Shown in pieces: positions 33,378 to 42,317 of a stretch of DNA of 64,000 nucleotides (position 1 is the stretch's first letter; every line of letters starts with the position of its first letter). The notes under the pieces were generated by a model, which was not told the origin of the DNA, searched no databases, and saw nothing but the letters and a program-made list of their open reading frames with translations. This stretch comes from Cyclobacteriaceae bacterium (GTDB taxonomy: Bacteria > Bacteroidota > Bacteroidia > Cytophagales > Cyclobacteriaceae). Location of the stretch: the NCBI GenBank assembly GCA_013141055.1, contig JABFRS010000001.1, forward strand, positions 2,903,319 to 2,967,318, written 5' to 3'. The position numbers and the translations under genes are program-made.

Positions 33378-34556
33378 ATGAAGGCATTAACAATTTCGTT
33401 CTGGATAATTGCGTTTTCGGCCCTCTGTACTTCGGTCGTGGCACAATCAGCACCCCAGGAATACTATGTAACTATCGGGGTTTTTGCTGTTCAGGACAAT
33501 GCCGTTCGCTTTACCGCCAAAGCAAACCGGGTCGGCTTCAGTGCTCATTACGCAATTAATCCTGCCCGTAAACTCTATTATGTTTACATACTTCAGACTG
33601 CTGAAAAAAGGAAAGCGTTTGCGTTTCTTATTAAGATTAAACTTGATTCAGAGTATAAGGATGCATGGGTTTTCAATGGTCATTTGGGAGAGGATTCTAT
33701 GCCGGTGGAACAACCTATTGTTGAAAAGCCTATAGTAGTAGAAAAGCCTGTGGTTGAACAACCTGTAGTAAAGGATTCTGTTGTTGAAACTCCTGTAGTT
33801 ACAAAAGTAGACTCCTCAACAATTGTTAAGCCAGTTGTAAAAAAAGTAGCAAAGCATAAGTTCTTCGATTTTAAATTCCTGAATGCTGAGAACGGAAATG
33901 AAGTTAGAGGTGAGTTGCATTTTTCAGAATCAGAAAAGGCTACCCAGTATCAGGCTTATAAGGCAAATGAAATGATTGATTTGCCTGCACCAAGAAATGC
34001 ATCATCGACATTGTTCATCACTACGGTAGCACCTGGTTATAAGGTTTTGGAAACAACTATCAATTATAAGGATCCGCTTCCATCTTCATCCGGCACAGGT
34101 CCTGATGGTGAGATTATCATTCCTCTTACCCTTACCCGTGCGAAGCGAGGAGATTATATAGAATTTAACAACGTCAGTTTCTATCGCAACTCAGTAGTCA
34201 TGCAGCCACAATTCAAAGATGAAATGGACGGACTCGTAGATCTTATGAAGGAAAATCTGGCCTACAAAGTTAAGATCCATGGTCATTGCAATGGAACAGA
34301 ATCCCGAGACATCGTCACGCTTGGAACCAGCACTAAATTCTTTGAATCAGATCCTGGGAACGTGAAAAAAACCGGTTCTGCCAAGGAATTGACAGATCTT
34401 AGAGCTGAATCTGCAAGACGATATTTGGTGTCACAAGGAATCTCAGTAGAACGCATTTCTACCAAAGGAGAAGGTGGTAAGGAAATGGTTTATCCTCAAA
34501 CCAGCGTTTATGCCAACTACAATGACAGAATTGAAGTGGAGGTTATACGACACTAA
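33378..34556 (+). CDS. SPOR-OmpA cell-envelope protein (paralogue B)
   Basis: A 392-residue paralogue of the upstream gene with the same order: signal peptide (MKALTISFWIIAFSALCTSVVAQ-like start), SPOR-like domain (YYVTIGVFAVQDNAVRF, LYYVYILQTAEKRKA), a longer Val-Pro-Glu repeat linker (about residues 110-155, periodic E-K/Q-P-V-V), an extra beta domain (about 165-260) and the OmpA C-terminal domain. The OmpA part again carries an insertion after GHCNG and Asn for the usual Asp, so the pair arose by duplication of an already modified ancestor. The flexible linker and two peptidoglycan-binding ends suggest a wall-spanning or septal tether. It ends before a strong terminator. Confidence 0.87.
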   Translation: MKALTISFWIIAFSALCTSVVAQSAPQEYYVTIGVFAVQDNAVRFTAKANRVGFSAHYAINPARKLYYVYILQTAEKRKAFAFLIKIKLDSEYKDAWVFNGHLGEDSMPVEQPIVEKPIVVEKPVVEQPVVKDSVVETPVVTKVDSSTIVKPVVKKVAKHKFFDFKFLNAENGNEVRGELHFSESEKATQYQAYKANEMIDLPAPRNASSTLFITTVAPGYKVLETTINYKDPLPSSSGTGPDGEIIIPLTLTRAKRGDYIEFNNVSFYRNSVVMQPQFKDEMDGLVDLMKENLAYKVKIHGHCNGTESRDIVTLGTSTKFFESDPGNVKKTGSAKELTDLRAESARRYLVSQGISVERISTKGEGGKEMVYPQTSVYANYNDRIEVEVIRH

Positions 34557-34577
34557 TATTTAAAAAATTAACTAAAT

Positions 34578-34612
34578 AAAAAATGGAACTCTTGGGTTCC
34601 ATTTTTTATTTC
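34578..34612. terminator. Bidirectional terminator after SPOR-OmpA gene B
   Basis: AAAAAATGGAAC (34578-34589) and GTTCCATTTTTT (34596-34607) form a perfect 12-bp stem with a 6-nt loop. A/T outer ends serve both convergent genes. Confidence 0.85.
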
Positions 34613-34628
34613 CGGGTTTTCAATTTTA

Positions 34629-35999
34629 TTATGAGGTCATTGCCTTTAAAATGTCATGATGCGTGATGATGTGTGCTTTCATTGCTTCATCTCTTACAAG
34701 CAGTGCTTTGTTATTCTTATTAAGCATAGATGAAAGAACATCAAGGGTAGTATCCAGCGCAACAAATTGCATGGGCTTATCCATCAGCTCTCCAACAGAA
34801 CTGTCTTTTACCGTTGGATCCTGAATGATCTTTTCAAGAAGACTTGCAGAAGCAACGCTTCCAACAAATTCCGTTCCATCTACAACGGGCACCTGATCAA
34901 TTCCCTGCTGATTCATGATTTTAATAGCCTCTCCAATCTTTGCACTCTTCTTTACAGTAAACAGGCTGTCACTGTTGTTGCGATGAAGGATGATGTCGCG
35001 TGCTGAAGAAAAGATTCGTTCTTCAAGAAATCCATGATCCTTCATCCAGTTATCATTATAGACCTTGTTGAGGTAACGAGTTCCATGATCAGGAAGCAAT
35101 ACGACCATCATATCATCTTTCTTAAGATGCTCACGGGCATATTCCAAAGCACCATGCATAGCAGATCCACTGCTCCATCCAACAAACAATCCTTCTTCCT
35201 TCGACAATCTTCTTGCCATAATCGCACCATCCTTATCCGTTACCTTAATGAATAGGTCAATCATTTCGAAGTTCACATTCTTAGGAAGGATGTCCTCACC
35301 AAAACCCTCTGTTAGATATGGGTAGATCTCATTACGGTCAAAAATTCCGGTTTCCTTATATTTTTTAAAAACTGATCCGTAGGTGTCAACGCCAACAGTT
35401 TTAAGTTTTGAATTCTGTTGTTTTAAATATTGAGCAGTACCACACATTGATCCGCCTGTTCCTACTGTTGCAACATAATGGGTGATCTTACCACCGCTTT
35501 GCTTCCAGATTTCAGGGCCTGTCGTTTCGAAATGGGCTGCAGTATTGGATAGATTGTCGTACTGATTAGGATAGTATGAATTTGGAATATCTTTATTGAG
35601 CTTCTTGGCGATGGAGTAATATGAGCGTGGGTCGTCTGGCTCAACATTCGTTGGGCAAACGATAACTTCGGCACCTACTGCCTTAAGAATATTTATTTTT
35701 TCCTGAGACTGCTTGTCGGCCATCGTGAAGATGCATTTATAGCCTTTGGCAATTGCAGTCAAGGCAAGGCCCATTCCTGTGTTACCGGAGGTACCTTCGA
35801 TAATTGTTCCTCCCGGCTTGAGAAGCCCTGCTTTCTCGGCATCCTCGATCATTTTGAGGGCCATCCTGTCTTTTGTTGAATTTCCAGGATTGAAATACTC
35901 AACCTTGACAAGGATGGTACCTGCGATTCCTGCATTCAGCTTATTGAGCTTAACCATGGGCGTATTGCCGATAGTTTCTACAATTGAGTTATAGATCAT
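34629..35999 (-). CDS. Cystathionine beta-synthase-like PLP enzyme with CBS pair
   Basis: A 456-residue fold-type II PLP enzyme. Lys43 in NPGNSTKDRMA forms the Schiff base, EGTSGNTGMGLA is the substrate loop and GTGGSMCGTA the phosphate loop. Residues about 335-456 are two CBS motifs (SAKIGEAIKIMNQQGIDQVPV, TTLDVLSSMLNKNNKALLV). This architecture is that of eukaryotic cystathionine beta-synthase; cysteine synthases lack the CBS pair. The reaction is most likely serine plus homocysteine to cystathionine, or the reverse direction of sulfur flow; cysteine synthase activity is an alternative. The CBS pair probably binds an adenosyl ligand. No heme-binding N-terminal extension is seen. It is monocistronic. 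Confidence 0.9.
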   Translation of the reverse strand: MIYNSIVETIGNTPMVKLNKLNAGIAGTILVKVEYFNPGNSTKDRMALKMIEDAEKAGLLKPGGTIIEGTSGNTGMGLALTAIAKGYKCIFTMADKQSQEKINILKAVGAEVIVCPTNVEPDDPRSYYSIAKKLNKDIPNSYYPNQYDNLSNTAAHFETTGPEIWKQSGGKITHYVATVGTGGSMCGTAQYLKQQNSKLKTVGVDTYGSVFKKYKETGIFDRNEIYPYLTEGFGEDILPKNVNFEMIDLFIKVTDKDGAIMARRLSKEEGLFVGWSSGSAMHGALEYAREHLKKDDMMVVLLPDHGTRYLNKVYNDNWMKDHGFLEERIFSSARDIILHRNNSDSLFTVKKSAKIGEAIKIMNQQGIDQVPVVDGTEFVGSVASASLLEKIIQDPTVKDSSVGELMDKPMQFVALDTTLDVLSSMLNKNNKALLVRDEAMKAHIITHHDILKAMTS

Positions 36000-36079
36000 A
36001 ATGTTGAATAATAGTGACGCAAGGTAATAAAAACGTCTCTTGTAAGTCGCTCGAAATGATATAAGGACTTGTGGATATT

Positions 36080-37006
36080 TTAAGCGGTAGCTCCCGCTAA
36101 AAGATACATTACAGCCATGCGTATGGCTACTCCATTTTCGACCTGATCGAGAATGATGGAATGGTGTGAATCCGCAGCATCGCTACTGAGCTCAACACCA
36201 CGATTAATCGGCCCCGGGTGCATCAGCACGATTTCCTTTTTCAATCCATCCAGCATTTTTTTGGTGATACCGTAATAGAGTGAATATTCCCGTAAAGAAG
36301 GAAAGTACTTTATCTGTTGTCGCTCTAGTTGTATGCGTAAAACGTTTGCTACATCACACCACTCAAGAGCCTTTTGCAAATCCCATTCTGTCTTAACGCC
36401 AAGTTGTCCGATAAACTTTGGAAGCAGGGTAGGAGGTCCGCATACTAAAACTTCAGCCCCAAGTTTTTTCAGCGCGAAAATATTTGATAAGGCGACTCTT
36501 GAATGTAGAATGTCTCCTATGATCGCAACTTTCTTTCCTTTCACAGATTTTAATTTCTCACGAATAGAATAGGCATCCAGGAGTGCCTGTGTAGGATGTT
36601 CATGTGTGCCATCTCCTGCATTGATGATGTTTGCTTTTATATGTTTAGATAAAAAGTGTGCGGCTCCTACGCTGGCATGTCGCATTACGATCATGTCAAC
36701 CTTCATGGCGAGGATATTGTTAACAGTGTCTAAAAGTGTTTCGCCTTTCTTAACCGAACTATTGGAGGCTGAAAAGTTTATCACATCTGCGGAAAGTCTC
36801 TTTTGAGCCAGTTCAAAAGAAAGTCTTGTACGTGTGGAATTTTCAAAAAATACGTTGGCAATGGTTACATCCCGCAAGGAAGGAACTTTCTTTATAGGGC
36901 GATTGATAACTTCTTTAAAAGTGTCAGCAGTTTCAAAAATAAGTTCAATGTCATCGCGCGTAATATTCTTGATTCCTAGCAAGTGCGGCTGACTGAGTCG
37001 TGACAT
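36080..37006 (-). CDS. pyrB: Aspartate carbamoyltransferase catalytic subunit
   Basis: PyrB transfers the carbamoyl group from carbamoyl phosphate to aspartate in pyrimidine synthesis. The 308-residue protein contains FENSTRTRLSFELA (carbamoyl phosphate site), the 80s loop region SVKKGETLLDT, EHPTQALLDAYSI and HPGPINRGVELSS. The start is the ATG at 37006 (MSRLSQPHLLGI), 5 nt after the pyrR stop. No pyrI regulatory gene is adjacent, as in Bacillus-like enzymes. It is co-transcribed behind pyrR, an arrangement shared with Bacillus and many other bacteria. Confidence 0.96.
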   Translation of the reverse strand: MSRLSQPHLLGIKNITRDDIELIFETADTFKEVINRPIKKVPSLRDVTIANVFFENSTRTRLSFELAQKRLSADVINFSASNSSVKKGETLLDTVNNILAMKVDMIVMRHASVGAAHFLSKHIKANIINAGDGTHEHPTQALLDAYSIREKLKSVKGKKVAIIGDILHSRVALSNIFALKKLGAEVLVCGPPTLLPKFIGQLGVKTEWDLQKALEWCDVANVLRIQLERQQIKYFPSLREYSLYYGITKKMLDGLKKEIVLMHPGPINRGVELSSDAADSHHSIILDQVENGVAIRMAVMYLLAGATA

Positions 37007-37011
37007 AAGTT

Positions 37012-37551
37012 TCAATCTTTATTAATGAGCCAAATTTTATTATGCTTCTGATCGGCATCCAGTTCCACCAGTACACGCTGACTTTCTAAAGTGTCTACGT
37101 ATTTGCCTACATAGTCAGCAGATATTGGTAATTCACGTGTGTGCTTGCGGTCGATCAATACGAGAAGCTCCACTTTTTCAGGGCGACCGAAAGCGATCAT
37201 AGCATCTAATGCAGCGCGAACGGTACGGCCGGTATAGAGAACATCGTCGATTACCACCACCTTCTTTCCCTCAATAAGAAATGGGACTCTTGTTTCACTC
37301 GCCTTGGCGGGAATATCACGACGGCGGAAATCGTCCCTATGAAAAGTGGTGTCCAGATATCCGAGCGGAATTTGTTTTTTGCTAAGCGCGGATAGTTTTT
37401 CCTGAAGCCATTCGGCCAGAAATATCCCCCGGGGTTGGAGGCCTAATAAAATAGTATGTTCGAAATCCCCGTGATTCTCTATTAATTCCTGGCAAAGACG
37501 ATCAAGGGTGATAGTTAGGAGATCAGAATCAAGAATGAGCTTTTTCTGCAT
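37012..37551 (-). CDS. pyrR: Bifunctional pyr operon regulator/uracil phosphoribosyltransferase
   Basis: PyrR is a type I phosphoribosyltransferase; in Gram-positive bacteria it binds pyr mRNA and also makes UMP from uracil. The 179-residue protein has the PRPP motif VVVIDDVLYTGRTVRAALDA, the GLQPRGIFLAEWL loop and the typical DRKHTRELPISADYVGK. The ATG at 37551 is chosen over an in-frame TTG four codons upstream. A perfect -7 box TATATTTG lies at 37568-37561, close to this ATG, leaving a leader too short for an attenuator, so RNA-based pyr attenuation at this locus looks unlikely. It precedes pyrB. Confidence 0.94.
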   Translation of the reverse strand: MQKKLILDSDLLTITLDRLCQELIENHGDFEHTILLGLQPRGIFLAEWLQEKLSALSKKQIPLGYLDTTFHRDDFRRRDIPAKASETRVPFLIEGKKVVVIDDVLYTGRTVRAALDAMIAFGRPEKVELLVLIDRKHTRELPISADYVGKYVDTLESQRVLVELDADQKHNKIWLINKD

Positions 37552-37593
37552 GCCGTGAGGCAAATATAGAAGTTATTTCACGATTCATAACGC

Positions 37594-39135
37594 TTATTTG
37601 TAAGTCAGCTTGTTAACATAGAAGATTTTTCTTTCACTGCCTCCGGTACTTACAATTTGAATTCCATAAGCATAAAAATGTTCCCCATACCAATAATCCA
37701 ACTGTTCTCCCACAATGCTCTTGGGGTCTATCTTTTGATTGGGATTGGTTTTAATGTCATCCTGACTTTTCCCTTCCAGGACCTGTGAATCATTGATGAT
37801 TTTTGTGCGGAGTTTATTTTTGAAAAGATACATCATGACAATCCTGTCTTTTTCAGGCTTGACCTCCACAAATTGCTCGAGTTGCATGGTCTTCACATCA
37901 TTGATCTCAAAGCTATTGTCCCATTGAATTGATCCTGTCTTGTCGAATCCGACGACTACAGCATGGGTATATTGATAGCCATCGAAAACCATCTCACCTC
38001 TCATATTCGGGGAATTGTAAAAACCTGAAGCGGCAGTCTGATAAAAACTTCTTGTCTGAAGATTTGAATTATTCGGATAGGCGTAGTGTGGATAAAATGC
38101 CTCACCCGTCATTATGTATTGATCCTTGTAGGGAATGATCTCATGAATCAAAAAACGGTAATTGAACTTAATCTTTTTTCCATGAATTTTCCTTCTTTCA
38201 ATTCTTTCTTTGATCCTCTTTTGACGTCGAACTTTCATGTAGCTGAAAAAATTATCCAACTCAGAAAAGTTGTAGTATCGTATAGAATACTCACCAACTG
38301 GATTAATACCAGCAACAAATATTCCCCGTGACAGATCTGAGAAACGACCATAAACGCCGGCGACGATCTGATCCCCATTCGAAAGTCTGACAGATCGGCC
38401 AAACAGTAATTGGTAATTTTTATCGACGTCAGGCTGCACAATAGTAGTCTTGATCAGTTCTCCCTGTGAGTCATAATTCCTGATCCAAAGCGATTTCTTT
38501 TTTTGAAGATTCCGGGCGCAGACCACTACATCAACACTTCCGTCACTATAAGGCTTCAGTTGATCTAATTCCCCTTCTTCATTTAAAAATCCGGGAAGGA
38601 TCTTTGAGGTCTGAAGAGTAAAGTTGTAATACAATACAAGTGGTCGATAATTAAAATACCCCCCGATCATTGCTGCCTGACTATTGATTGTAAACTGAGT
38701 AGGATTAAAGGGAATGAGATTCTTTACCAAGTATGTACTGAACTTTCCATCATTCACACGAACAGAAATAATTTGAAAGTCGCCGCCCAGATAAAAGCGA
38801 TGTTTAAAAAGAATGAAAAGTATACCGTTGCTGTACTCAGCGTGGATCAGGGTTAAATTTCTGGGAACTCCAATATAACCTCTCCATCCCTCAATGAAAG
38901 AAGTATCTACCTTTATCAATTCAAGTTTATCTTCTTCACGACCTGGAATGATACGATAGATAATAAGGCCATTTTTTTCAATACCAATTGCTTTGAACTT
39001 CTCAGCATTGGAATCTTCGTTAATAGGAATCTCTATCCTGCCTTCCAGCAATACCTGAGCAGAAAGGGTAAGGAAACTTACGAAACCTAAAAAAGTAATG
39101 AGCAGAGTTTTACTCCACTGTGATTCGATTAACAT
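37594..39135 (-). CDS. Secreted protein of unknown function (paralogue 2 of tandem pair)
   Basis: I recognise no named family. The most likely start is the ATG at 39135, giving 513 residues with a signal peptide (SKTLLITFLGFVSFLTLSAQ); upstream codons lie inside the preceding gene and add no sensible N-terminus. The start overlaps the preceding gene by about 26 nt. The body alternates beta-strand-like stretches and ends LDYWYGEHFYAYGIQIV followed by KIFYVNKLTYK, which parallels the upstream gene's end. Predicted all-beta, perhaps a propeller-like periplasmic or surface protein. No T9SS sorting domain is visible. Confidence 0.78.
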   Translation of the reverse strand: MLIESQWSKTLLITFLGFVSFLTLSAQVLLEGRIEIPINEDSNAEKFKAIGIEKNGLIIYRIIPGREEDKLELIKVDTSFIEGWRGYIGVPRNLTLIHAEYSNGILFILFKHRFYLGGDFQIISVRVNDGKFSTYLVKNLIPFNPTQFTINSQAAMIGGYFNYRPLVLYYNFTLQTSKILPGFLNEEGELDQLKPYSDGSVDVVVCARNLQKKKSLWIRNYDSQGELIKTTIVQPDVDKNYQLLFGRSVRLSNGDQIVAGVYGRFSDLSRGIFVAGINPVGEYSIRYYNFSELDNFFSYMKVRRQKRIKERIERRKIHGKKIKFNYRFLIHEIIPYKDQYIMTGEAFYPHYAYPNNSNLQTRSFYQTAASGFYNSPNMRGEMVFDGYQYTHAVVVGFDKTGSIQWDNSFEINDVKTMQLEQFVEVKPEKDRIVMMYLFKNKLRTKIINDSQVLEGKSQDDIKTNPNQKIDPKSIVGEQLDYWYGEHFYAYGIQIVSTGGSERKIFYVNKLTYK

Positions 39136-40696
39136 AAAAAACTCTTCGCACCTTATCCGATACACGTGTTTTATCCCTGATTGTCTGATAACCCCAAACA
39201 TAGAAATGCTCTCCAAACCAGTGGCGAGTTGAACCTTCCTGAGTTTGATCAAATTTGAGTTCATCATTAAAGCTATTAAGCTTTATTTTTGTCTGATTGA
39301 CAGTCGGTTTATCATCATCAGCCCGAAGCTCCTCCTGATAAAAGATGTCATTGTCTTTTTTGTAAAGAAGAAATATGCTGTCTTGCTTTAATACAAAATC
39401 ACCTGTCTGTTCAATTCCGTTAGATCTTACATTATCAAGTTTGATACTTGCTGACTTCTGTACATTACCATTGGGATCTATCTGAACCACCAGGCTTTCA
39501 AACATTTGAACTTCAAGATGTGGTGAAGATCGGGCTGTTGGATAAGGTGAAGCATAAGATGGATTGTACATATTGTAGCCTGAACCATAGCCATAGTACG
39601 GTGAGCCCAATGTATTGGCTGGATATGAATTTGTCCTCCAATAGTTATTTGAATTGACCTGATTGGAACGATACACTTCTGCCAATAAAAAGAAACCGTT
39701 TGATCGCTCTTCTATTCGAACTGGCAACACGGATGCTGTGAAGTTGGGAAGCAGACCCTGCGTCTTTAGCTTCTGGGACTTGTTTTTTATATCTTCTGCG
39801 CGCTTTGGTCCTAGATAATCCAGAAAATGATCCATCGATGCGAAATCAATATAGTTTACCATTTGTTCGGAGAATGGGTCTACAACAGAAGAAAAAAGTC
39901 CAAGTGCCTCACGACCGGAACCTTCGGCATAGGTGCCCACAATCATCAGCTCATCACGCTCCAAGACACTTGTGATGCCATTGAGAACTGAATATCGCGG
40001 ATCGATGTCAATGTTATCATCGATCAGAAGATTTCCCTGATGATCAAAAGTGCGAACACCAAGAATGGTTTTATCCCGATCTTTTCGCTCAGCCAAAAGA
40101 ATGTTGAAGCTTTCATTTTGATTAGCTCGAACATCTAACAACTTTGTGTCGCGCATGAATAATCCTGGCAACACTTTAGGGTGACTGCTTGATCGGTCAT
40201 ACAGCAGCACAGCAGGTTCGCTGTTGATATACCCACCAAATATTCCGCTGCTTCCTGACATGGTGAAGTGAGTTAGCTTGAAATCAATTTCAAATTTCAC
40301 ATCGTCATGACTGACTTTTTGTTCAACAAAATTGATGGTGAACAATTGAAAATTGTAGTAAGAAGATTCTCCCTCACGGAATAGGAAATAAACGTGATTG
40401 GTATTGTATTCAAATCCTACAAGAAGCGCGCGATTGTTTAATTCAATATCTGTTGACCAGATTTTGGAGAGAGTGGAATCCAGAATTTCAATCAACCATT
40501 TTTTTTGACCTTGTAATGATTCTTCATCATCACTTATCAATGCGAGGCCTTCTTTCTTAAGAGAAACAACCATTGGCCCCTGTTCTGATCCCTTGATCTC
40601 TTTCTCAAAACGAAATGGTTGACTTAACTGAGCTTTAGCAATAGAAACTGCGATGAGGCATGTCCAGAAAAAAAGAAAAGTGACTTTGAGTTTCAA
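39110..40696 (-). CDS. Secreted protein of unknown function (paralogue 1 of tandem pair)
   Basis: A 528-residue exported protein with signal peptide KVTFLFFWTCLIAVSIAKAQ. It shares with the following gene the C-terminal pattern (HWFGEHFYVWGYQ and RRVFYVNRITVE), the mid-region FGGYINSEPAVLLYD versus IGGYFNYRPLVLYYN, and similar length, so the two are tandem duplicates. A Tyr/Asn/Pro-rich low-complexity segment (about residues 355-385) interrupts it. Function unknown; probably a beta-rich envelope protein. It overlaps the EVE gene by 4 nt (ATGA) and the next gene by 26 nt, forming one operon. Confidence 0.8.
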   Translation of the reverse strand: MKLKVTFLFFWTCLIAVSIAKAQLSQPFRFEKEIKGSEQGPMVVSLKKEGLALISDDEESLQGQKKWLIEILDSTLSKIWSTDIELNNRALLVGFEYNTNHVYFLFREGESSYYNFQLFTINFVEQKVSHDDVKFEIDFKLTHFTMSGSSGIFGGYINSEPAVLLYDRSSSHPKVLPGLFMRDTKLLDVRANQNESFNILLAERKDRDKTILGVRTFDHQGNLLIDDNIDIDPRYSVLNGITSVLERDELMIVGTYAEGSGREALGLFSSVVDPFSEQMVNYIDFASMDHFLDYLGPKRAEDIKNKSQKLKTQGLLPNFTASVLPVRIEERSNGFFLLAEVYRSNQVNSNNYWRTNSYPANTLGSPYYGYGSGYNMYNPSYASPYPTARSSPHLEVQMFESLVVQIDPNGNVQKSASIKLDNVRSNGIEQTGDFVLKQDSIFLLYKKDNDIFYQEELRADDDKPTVNQTKIKLNSFNDELKFDQTQEGSTRHWFGEHFYVWGYQTIRDKTRVSDKVRRVFYVNRITVE

Positions 40697-41097
40697 GGTT
40701 TAGAGCTTAGTTCCATTATTTTATCAAATTCTGATTTCAAAACAGGCTGTACAGATAATCTTGCAACTTTAACGAGTACCATTTGTTGAAGAGATTTATC
40801 CTGTTTTACTTTCGCAAGACTGACGGGATTTTTCAGTGCTTTATCAGGGGCAAGATCCACGGCTACCCAATCAGGTTCTTTAGGTTCAGGATATGATTCG
40901 CGAACCACGGTGGATATACCAACAACTGCCTTTTCTTCTCCAGTATGGTAAATAAGCGCTTTATCACCCAATTTCATATTCTTGAGATGGTTCCTTGCTT
41001 GAAAATTCCTCACCCCGTCCCAGACAGCTTTTTTGTCACGAATCAGATCGTTCCAGGAAAAAGTTTCAGGTTCAGTTTTTAACAGCCAGTAATTCAT
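40693..41097 (-). CDS. EVE-domain protein (PUA-like, YTH-related fold)
   Basis: A 134-residue single-domain protein. MNYWLLKTEPETFSWNDL, WDGVRNFQARNHLKNMKLGDKALIYHT and VVGISTVV are the EVE signature seen in thymocyte nuclear protein 1 and bacterial relatives. The fold is related to PUA and YTH domains and is thought to recognise modified bases in nucleic acid; no catalytic role is known. It starts a minus-strand operon, its stop overlapping the start of the first secreted paralogue by 4 nt. The link between an EVE protein and secreted proteins is probably only transcriptional. Confidence 0.92.
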   Translation of the reverse strand: MNYWLLKTEPETFSWNDLIRDKKAVWDGVRNFQARNHLKNMKLGDKALIYHTGEEKAVVGISTVVRESYPEPKEPDWVAVDLAPDKALKNPVSLAKVKQDKSLQQMVLVKVARLSVQPVLKSEFDKIMELSSKP

Positions 41098-41192
41098 GAT
41101 GAAAATTTTTTCTGCTTCTAAAATAGTAAATAGATGGGTGAAAAAATCAGTTTACAACCTACCCCCGCTAAGGGTATTCTTCATCAAAGTGG

Positions 41193-41200
41193 TAAATTTG
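41193..41200 (+). promoter_or_regulatory. Putative -7 promoter box of the GT9 gene
   Basis: TAAATTTG matches the Bacteroidota TAnnTTTG consensus 20 nt before the GT9 ATG. No clear TTTG stands at the -33 position. Confidence 0.3.
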
Positions 41201-41219
41201 AATTTATGGTAACTGCCGG

Positions 41220-42227
41220 ATGAAGATTCTTATACTACGCTTTTCTTCCATTGGAGATATTGTGCTGACAACACCTGTTGTACGTACTCTCAAAACCCAA
41301 CTGGAGGATTCGGCCATACATTACGCAACAAAAATTCAGTATCGTGAATTGTTTGAAGTAAATCCTTACATCGACAGGATGCATTTTCTGAAAGACAATC
41401 TTTCGGAGTTTATAACAGAATTGAAAAAGGAAAATTTTGATTACGTAATTGATCTGCATCACAACCTCAGGACACTCAGAATCAAAAGAGCTTTAAATGT
41501 GAAGTCCTTCAGTTTTAAGAAACTTAATATTGAAAAATGGCTGATCGTTAATCTGAAGATCAACAAGCTCCCCAATATTCATATCGTTGAGAGGTATATG
41601 GAAACCGTAAAATCTCTCGGCGTCAGGCAGGATGCATTAGGGTTGGATTATTTTATTCCTGAGAAGGATGAAGTGCCTCTAGAATGGTTGCCTGAAGCCT
41701 TTAGAAAGGGATATATCGTTTATGCGATCGGTGCACAGCACAACACAAAAAAACTTCCGCTGAACAGGATGATTGAATTATGCGACAAGATAAACCAACC
41801 TGTGATTTTACTAGGGGGTAAGGAAGATGTCGAGAATGGAGAAGCTATAGCCAGATTTTTCACCACAAATCCTGAGGATATTGAAGGTGAAGGAATTCTG
41901 CAGCAAATGAATAAGAAGACCATTGTCTATAATGCCTGCGGGAAATTCAATCTGAATCAGTCAGCTAGTCTTGTTAAACAGTCCCGTTATGTCTTCACCC
42001 ACGACACTGGTTTGATGCATATTGCGGCGGCGTTCCGAAAGGAAATTTTCAGTATTTGGGGGAGCACAATTCCCGCATTTGGAATGTATCCGTACCGCAC
42101 CAAATTCACCATTTTTGAGAATTCCAGACTGGATTGCCGCCCCTGCTCCAAGATTGGGTTCAATAAATGCCCCAAAGGCCATTTTAAATGCATGAACGAC
42201 CTCGTTTTTGACTTTTATTTGCCCTAA
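41220..42227 (+). CDS. Glycosyltransferase family 9 (heptosyltransferase-like)
   Basis: A 335-residue GT-B enzyme of family 9, whose members add heptose or related sugars to the LPS core at the cytoplasmic face. The N-terminus MKILILRFSSIGDIVLTTPV is the hallmark, followed by DYVIDLHHNLRT and the nucleotide-sugar motif THDTGLMHIAAAF with IWGSTIPAFGMYPY. Two Cys pairs near the end (RLDCRPCSKIGFNKCPKGHFKCM) are often present in Bacteroidota members. It is monocistronic, divergent from the EVE operon by about 120 nt. The acceptor sugar is not predictable. Confidence 0.92.
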   Translation: MKILILRFSSIGDIVLTTPVVRTLKTQLEDSAIHYATKIQYRELFEVNPYIDRMHFLKDNLSEFITELKKENFDYVIDLHHNLRTLRIKRALNVKSFSFKKLNIEKWLIVNLKINKLPNIHIVERYMETVKSLGVRQDALGLDYFIPEKDEVPLEWLPEAFRKGYIVYAIGAQHNTKKLPLNRMIELCDKINQPVILLGGKEDVENGEAIARFFTTNPEDIEGEGILQQMNKKTIVYNACGKFNLNQSASLVKQSRYVFTHDTGLMHIAAAFRKEIFSIWGSTIPAFGMYPYRTKFTIFENSRLDCRPCSKIGFNKCPKGHFKCMNDLVFDFYLP

Positions 42228-42317
42228 AAACAGGTTACTATTTACGAAAAGAGCATATTGAATCATTGACCTTTTGTACCTTTACCAAAAGTGTGATTTT
42301 GCCAAAAACCGGATTCC

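Noticed and set aside
33700..33840. Short periodic repeat suggesting a CRISPR-like or satellite array
   Set aside because: The repeat is in frame and encodes the Val-Pro-Glu linker of a secreted protein; there are no spacers.
42273..42301. TTTG and TGATTTTG as promoter of the T9SS cargo gene
   Set aside because: Spacing is 17 nt and the conserved A of the -7 box is missing; too weak to call.
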